Shown: positions 61,662-64,000 of the stretch, piece by piece
Position numbering within the stretch: position 1 is the first letter of the stretch
Layout: each line of letters starts with the position of its first letter
Assembly (NCBI RefSeq): GCF_034058155.1
Contig: NZ_CP139148.1
Span: forward strand, 2,480,001 to 2,544,000
Origin: Flavobacterium sp. KACC 22761
Lineage (GTDB): Bacteria; Bacteroidota; Bacteroidia; Flavobacteriales; Flavobacteriaceae
Length of the DNA stretch: 64,000 nucleotides
Direction of reading: 5' to 3'
Made by a program: the position numbers and the translations under genes
The notes under the pieces: model-generated
The model's input: only the letters and a program-made list of their open reading frames with translations
What the model was told of the DNA's origin: nothing
The model's database searches: none

Positions 61662-63200
61662 ATGGCAGGAGGAAAATTAACCCCTAGACAGAAGATGATC
61701 AACCTGATGTATCTGGTTTTCATCGCAATGTTAGCAATGAACATGTCCAAAGAAGTTTTATCTGCTTTTGGATTAATGAATGAAAAATTTGAAAGTGCTA
61801 ATACGTCTTCAGAGCAAACAAATGCAAGCATGTTGATGTCGTTAGACCAAAAAGCAACTGAAGCAAAAGGAGAATTTGCTACTGCGGCGGTAACGGCTCA
61901 CAAAGTTGAAACAACTTCAAAAGAATTTTATGCTTACGTAGGTTCTTTAAAAGCGGATGTTTTAAAAGGCTTTGAAACCGATAAAGAAACTGGTAAATTG
62001 CCATATGAGTCAATGGACAAAGGTGACAATATTGACAACTGGTTTACTGGTGATGGATACACTAAAAAAGGAAATGATATCATTGCTCACATCGAAAAGT
62101 ATAAAGCAGACATGAAAGCTGCGTTGTCAGACAAAAAATATGCTGCAATCTTAGCTGAGGTTGAAAAGAAATTTGATGTTTCTGATGTAAAAAACAAAGA
62201 AGGTTTAAAAGACAAATATTTAGCTTACCACTTTAAAGGTTTCCCTGCTGTTGCTTCATTAGCTAAACTTTCTGCTTGGCAAAATGACGTTCAAAAAGCT
62301 GAAGCTGATGTTTACAGTGCGGCTTTAGGTAAAGCTGCCGTTGCTGCTGCTTCTTACAGCAATTATCAAGCAATCGTTGTTTTAGATAAAAATGCATATT
62401 TCCAAGGTGAGAAAGTTACTGGTAAGGTAGTTTTAGGTCGTTATGACGAAAACACTAAGCCAACATCTTTCCAAGGTCCTGGTCAAATTGTAAACGGACA
62501 AGCTGTTATCTCTTTAACTGCTGGTGGAGTTGGAGAACAAAATATCAATGGACAATTTACTTTCTTAGAAGATGGAAAAAATATTCCACTTAAATTTGCT
62601 GGAAAGTATGTTGTAGTTCCAAGACCAAACTCTGCTACAATTTCTGCAGACAAAATGAACGTAGTGTATAGAGGTGTTGTTAACCCAATCTCTGTATCTT
62701 TCGCTGGTGTTGCTGACAATAAAGTTGTTGCTAGTGCTCCAGGATTAAGTTCAGCTGGTAAACCAGGTAAATATAACATGAGCCCGGGAGCTGGAACTGA
62801 AGCTACAATTTCTGTAACTGGTACATTGCCAAATGGAGATAAAGTTTCTGATAAGAAAACATTCAGAATTAAAGGTATTCCTGGGCCAACAGGTACAATT
62901 AGAGGTGAAGTAGGAGTTGTTAAAGGTCCTAAATCTAACTTAGAAATTGCTACTATTGGTGCTAAACTTCAAGATTTTGATTTCGAAGTTGGTTTAGATG
63001 TTGTTGGATTTAATTTAAAAATTGCTGGTCAACCAACAGTTGTGGTTACAGGTAACAAATTGAATGCTCAATGTAAAACAGTACTTTCTAAAGCTGGAAG
63101 AGGAGATCAGGTTACTATTTCTGAGATTAAAACTAAACTTGTTGGAGCTGGTAGTTATTTATTGCCAAGAACTGCTCCGGTAATTTATGAAATACAATAA
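61662..63200 (+). CDS. gldM: gliding motility protein GldM
   Basis: 512 aa. One N-terminal helix (about 13-31, MINLMYLVFIAMLAMNMSKE) then a large periplasmic part: four domains in known structures. Segments such as YQAIVVLDKNAYFQGEKVTG, NPISVSFAGVADNKVVASAP and PGPTGTIRGEVGVVKGPKSN are seen. The GldLM motor rotates; the periplasmic shaft contacts GldKN. 52 bases after gldL. Length typical. Confidence 0.95.
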   Translation: MAGGKLTPRQKMINLMYLVFIAMLAMNMSKEVLSAFGLMNEKFESANTSSEQTNASMLMSLDQKATEAKGEFATAAVTAHKVETTSKEFYAYVGSLKADVLKGFETDKETGKLPYESMDKGDNIDNWFTGDGYTKKGNDIIAHIEKYKADMKAALSDKKYAAILAEVEKKFDVSDVKNKEGLKDKYLAYHFKGFPAVASLAKLSAWQNDVQKAEADVYSAALGKAAVAAASYSNYQAIVVLDKNAYFQGEKVTGKVVLGRYDENTKPTSFQGPGQIVNGQAVISLTAGGVGEQNINGQFTFLEDGKNIPLKFAGKYVVVPRPNSATISADKMNVVYRGVVNPISVSFAGVADNKVVASAPGLSSAGKPGKYNMSPGAGTEATISVTGTLPNGDKVSDKKTFRIKGIPGPTGTIRGEVGVVKGPKSNLEIATIGAKLQDFDFEVGLDVVGFNLKIAGQPTVVVTGNKLNAQCKTVLSKAGRGDQVTISEIKTKLVGAGSYLLPRTAPVIYEIQ

Positions 63201-63244
63201 TAAAGTAGGTAAAACTACGTTCAATATCTTATAATAATACCACG

Positions 63245-64000
63245 ATGAAAGTAAGAAATTTTTTAATAGCTATTGTTTCTATCGCTGGAGGTTTGTCTTC
63301 TAATGCGCAATCTAATTTGCTTAATGCGAAAACACCTGCTCAAATAGGACTTAAGACTCCTGCGCAACTTATCTCAGATAATGATAAGCCTTTGGCTTAC
63401 GGTTATGTTGATGATAGAGATATTTTGATGGGAAAAACAACTTGGGAAATTATCGATTTAAATGAAAAAATCAATTTTCCTTTGTATTTTCCTGTAGACA
63501 CTGCCAATATTGGTGCTGATAGACGCTCGCTTTATGACGTTTTGACGAAAGCTATCAAAAAAGGTAAAATAACAGAAGTTTATACAGATAGTTATTTTAA
63601 CACCAAAAAATCTATGAAAGACATCGAGGGATCATTGTCTCGTATTGATACAACAGATGCAGGTAGAGAACTTATCAATCAAAATCCAGACGACTATAAA
63701 ACACGTGTAGTGAAGAAAAAAGTTGTTACTGGAACTGGTAAAAAGAAAGTGGTTACTTATGTTGATGAAACTGTACCACCTTCAAGAAGTGTACCTTCAG
63801 AGTATATCTTAAAACAAGATTTGACTGCTCAGGATGTTACACAATACAAAATCAAAGGATACTGGTATTTTGACAAACGTCAAAGTGAATTGAAATATCG
63901 TTTGCTTGGAATTTGCCCTGTAACTCCAGACGTTTATACGATGAACAGTGATGAGAAAGATTATATCGAGTTATTCTGGGTTTTCTTCCCTAACTCAAGA
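63245..64000 (+). CDS. gldN: gliding motility protein GldN, 3' end outside window
   Basis: First 252 codons present. Signal peptide (about 1-22, ending SSNAQ). Segments such as YGYVDDRDILMGKTTWEIID, NEKINFPLYFPVDTANIGAD and DIEGSLSRIDTTDAGRELIN fit GldN, the partner of GldK in the periplasmic ring of the type IX secretion system. A Lys/Val-rich insertion (KKKVVTGTGKKKVVTY, about 158-173) is notable. 44 bases after gldM. Confidence 0.93.
   Translation, partial: MKVRNFLIAIVSIAGGLSSNAQSNLLNAKTPAQIGLKTPAQLISDNDKPLAYGYVDDRDILMGKTTWEIIDLNEKINFPLYFPVDTANIGADRRSLYDVLTKAIKKGKITEVYTDSYFNTKKSMKDIEGSLSRIDTTDAGRELINQNPDDYKTRVVKKKVVTGTGKKKVVTYVDETVPPSRSVPSEYILKQDLTAQDVTQYKIKGYWYFDKRQSELKYRLLGICPVTPDVYTMNSDEKDYIELFWVFFPNSR

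Overview
The window is a stretch of chromosome from a gliding member of the Bacteroidetes, most likely a Flavobacterium close to F. johnsoniae. The evidence is low GC content, gliding and type IX secretion genes (gldB, gldC, gldK, gldL, gldM, gldN), TAnnTTTG promoter boxes of the Bacteroidetes primary sigma factor in place of E. coli-type -10 boxes, and many dispersed palindromic repeats of flavobacterial type. No prophage, insertion sequence, CRISPR array or rRNA was found.

Region by region. 1-8 kb: a partial lipoprotein, a YceI-like protein, rlmN, a lipoprotein, a polyprenyl diphosphate synthase, a DUF3592-like protein, and a unit of ECF sigma factor, membrane-anchored partner and outer-membrane barrel. 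8-15.5 kb: dnaG with its zinc ligands lost, a LuxR-type response regulator, nadE, gldB-gldC, a lipoprotein, engB and an alpha/beta hydrolase. 15.8-31.9 kb: the division and cell-wall cluster mraZ-rsmH-ftsL-ftsI-murE-mraY-murD-ftsW-murG-murC-ftsQ-ftsA-ftsZ, all on the plus strand, without murF or ddl, preceded by an array of GTGG repeats that looks like a MraZ operator. 32-34.4 kb: yqeY, tRNA-Arg(UCG), and a 1.6-kb segment with two unrecognised genes, bounded by a near-perfect copy of the tRNA 3' end plus its terminator. 34.4-46.8 kb: accessory genes (DUF1254/DUF1214 lipoprotein, M90 peptidase, Mpo1-like and TMEM143-like membrane proteins, SulP transporter, large surface protein, nucleotide pyrophosphatase-like enzyme). 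47-55 kb, minus strand: miaB, sigma-54 activator, lptE, a repeat-rich TPR-like protein, secG, then groES-groEL. Between miaB and the activator lies a frameshifted GxxExxY gene framed by inverted repeats. 55.1-64 kb: a candidate structured RNA, topA with a lysine-rich tail, an arginase-fold protein with altered metal ligands, and gldK-gldL-gldM-gldN, the last cut by the window edge.

Functionally, most of the window is envelope biogenesis and growth: peptidoglycan precursor synthesis and septation, undecaprenyl-like lipid or quinone side-chain synthesis, LPS export (LptE), protein export (SecG), folding (GroES/GroEL), and the type IX secretion/gliding motor. The more unusual signals are the putative MraZ operator, the tRNA-bounded island, the repeat family that frames the GxxExxY remnant, the hairpin RNA candidate upstream of topA, and three core proteins with atypical sequence (DnaG, FtsZ, TopA). 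All calls rest on reading the sequence; no database search was possible.
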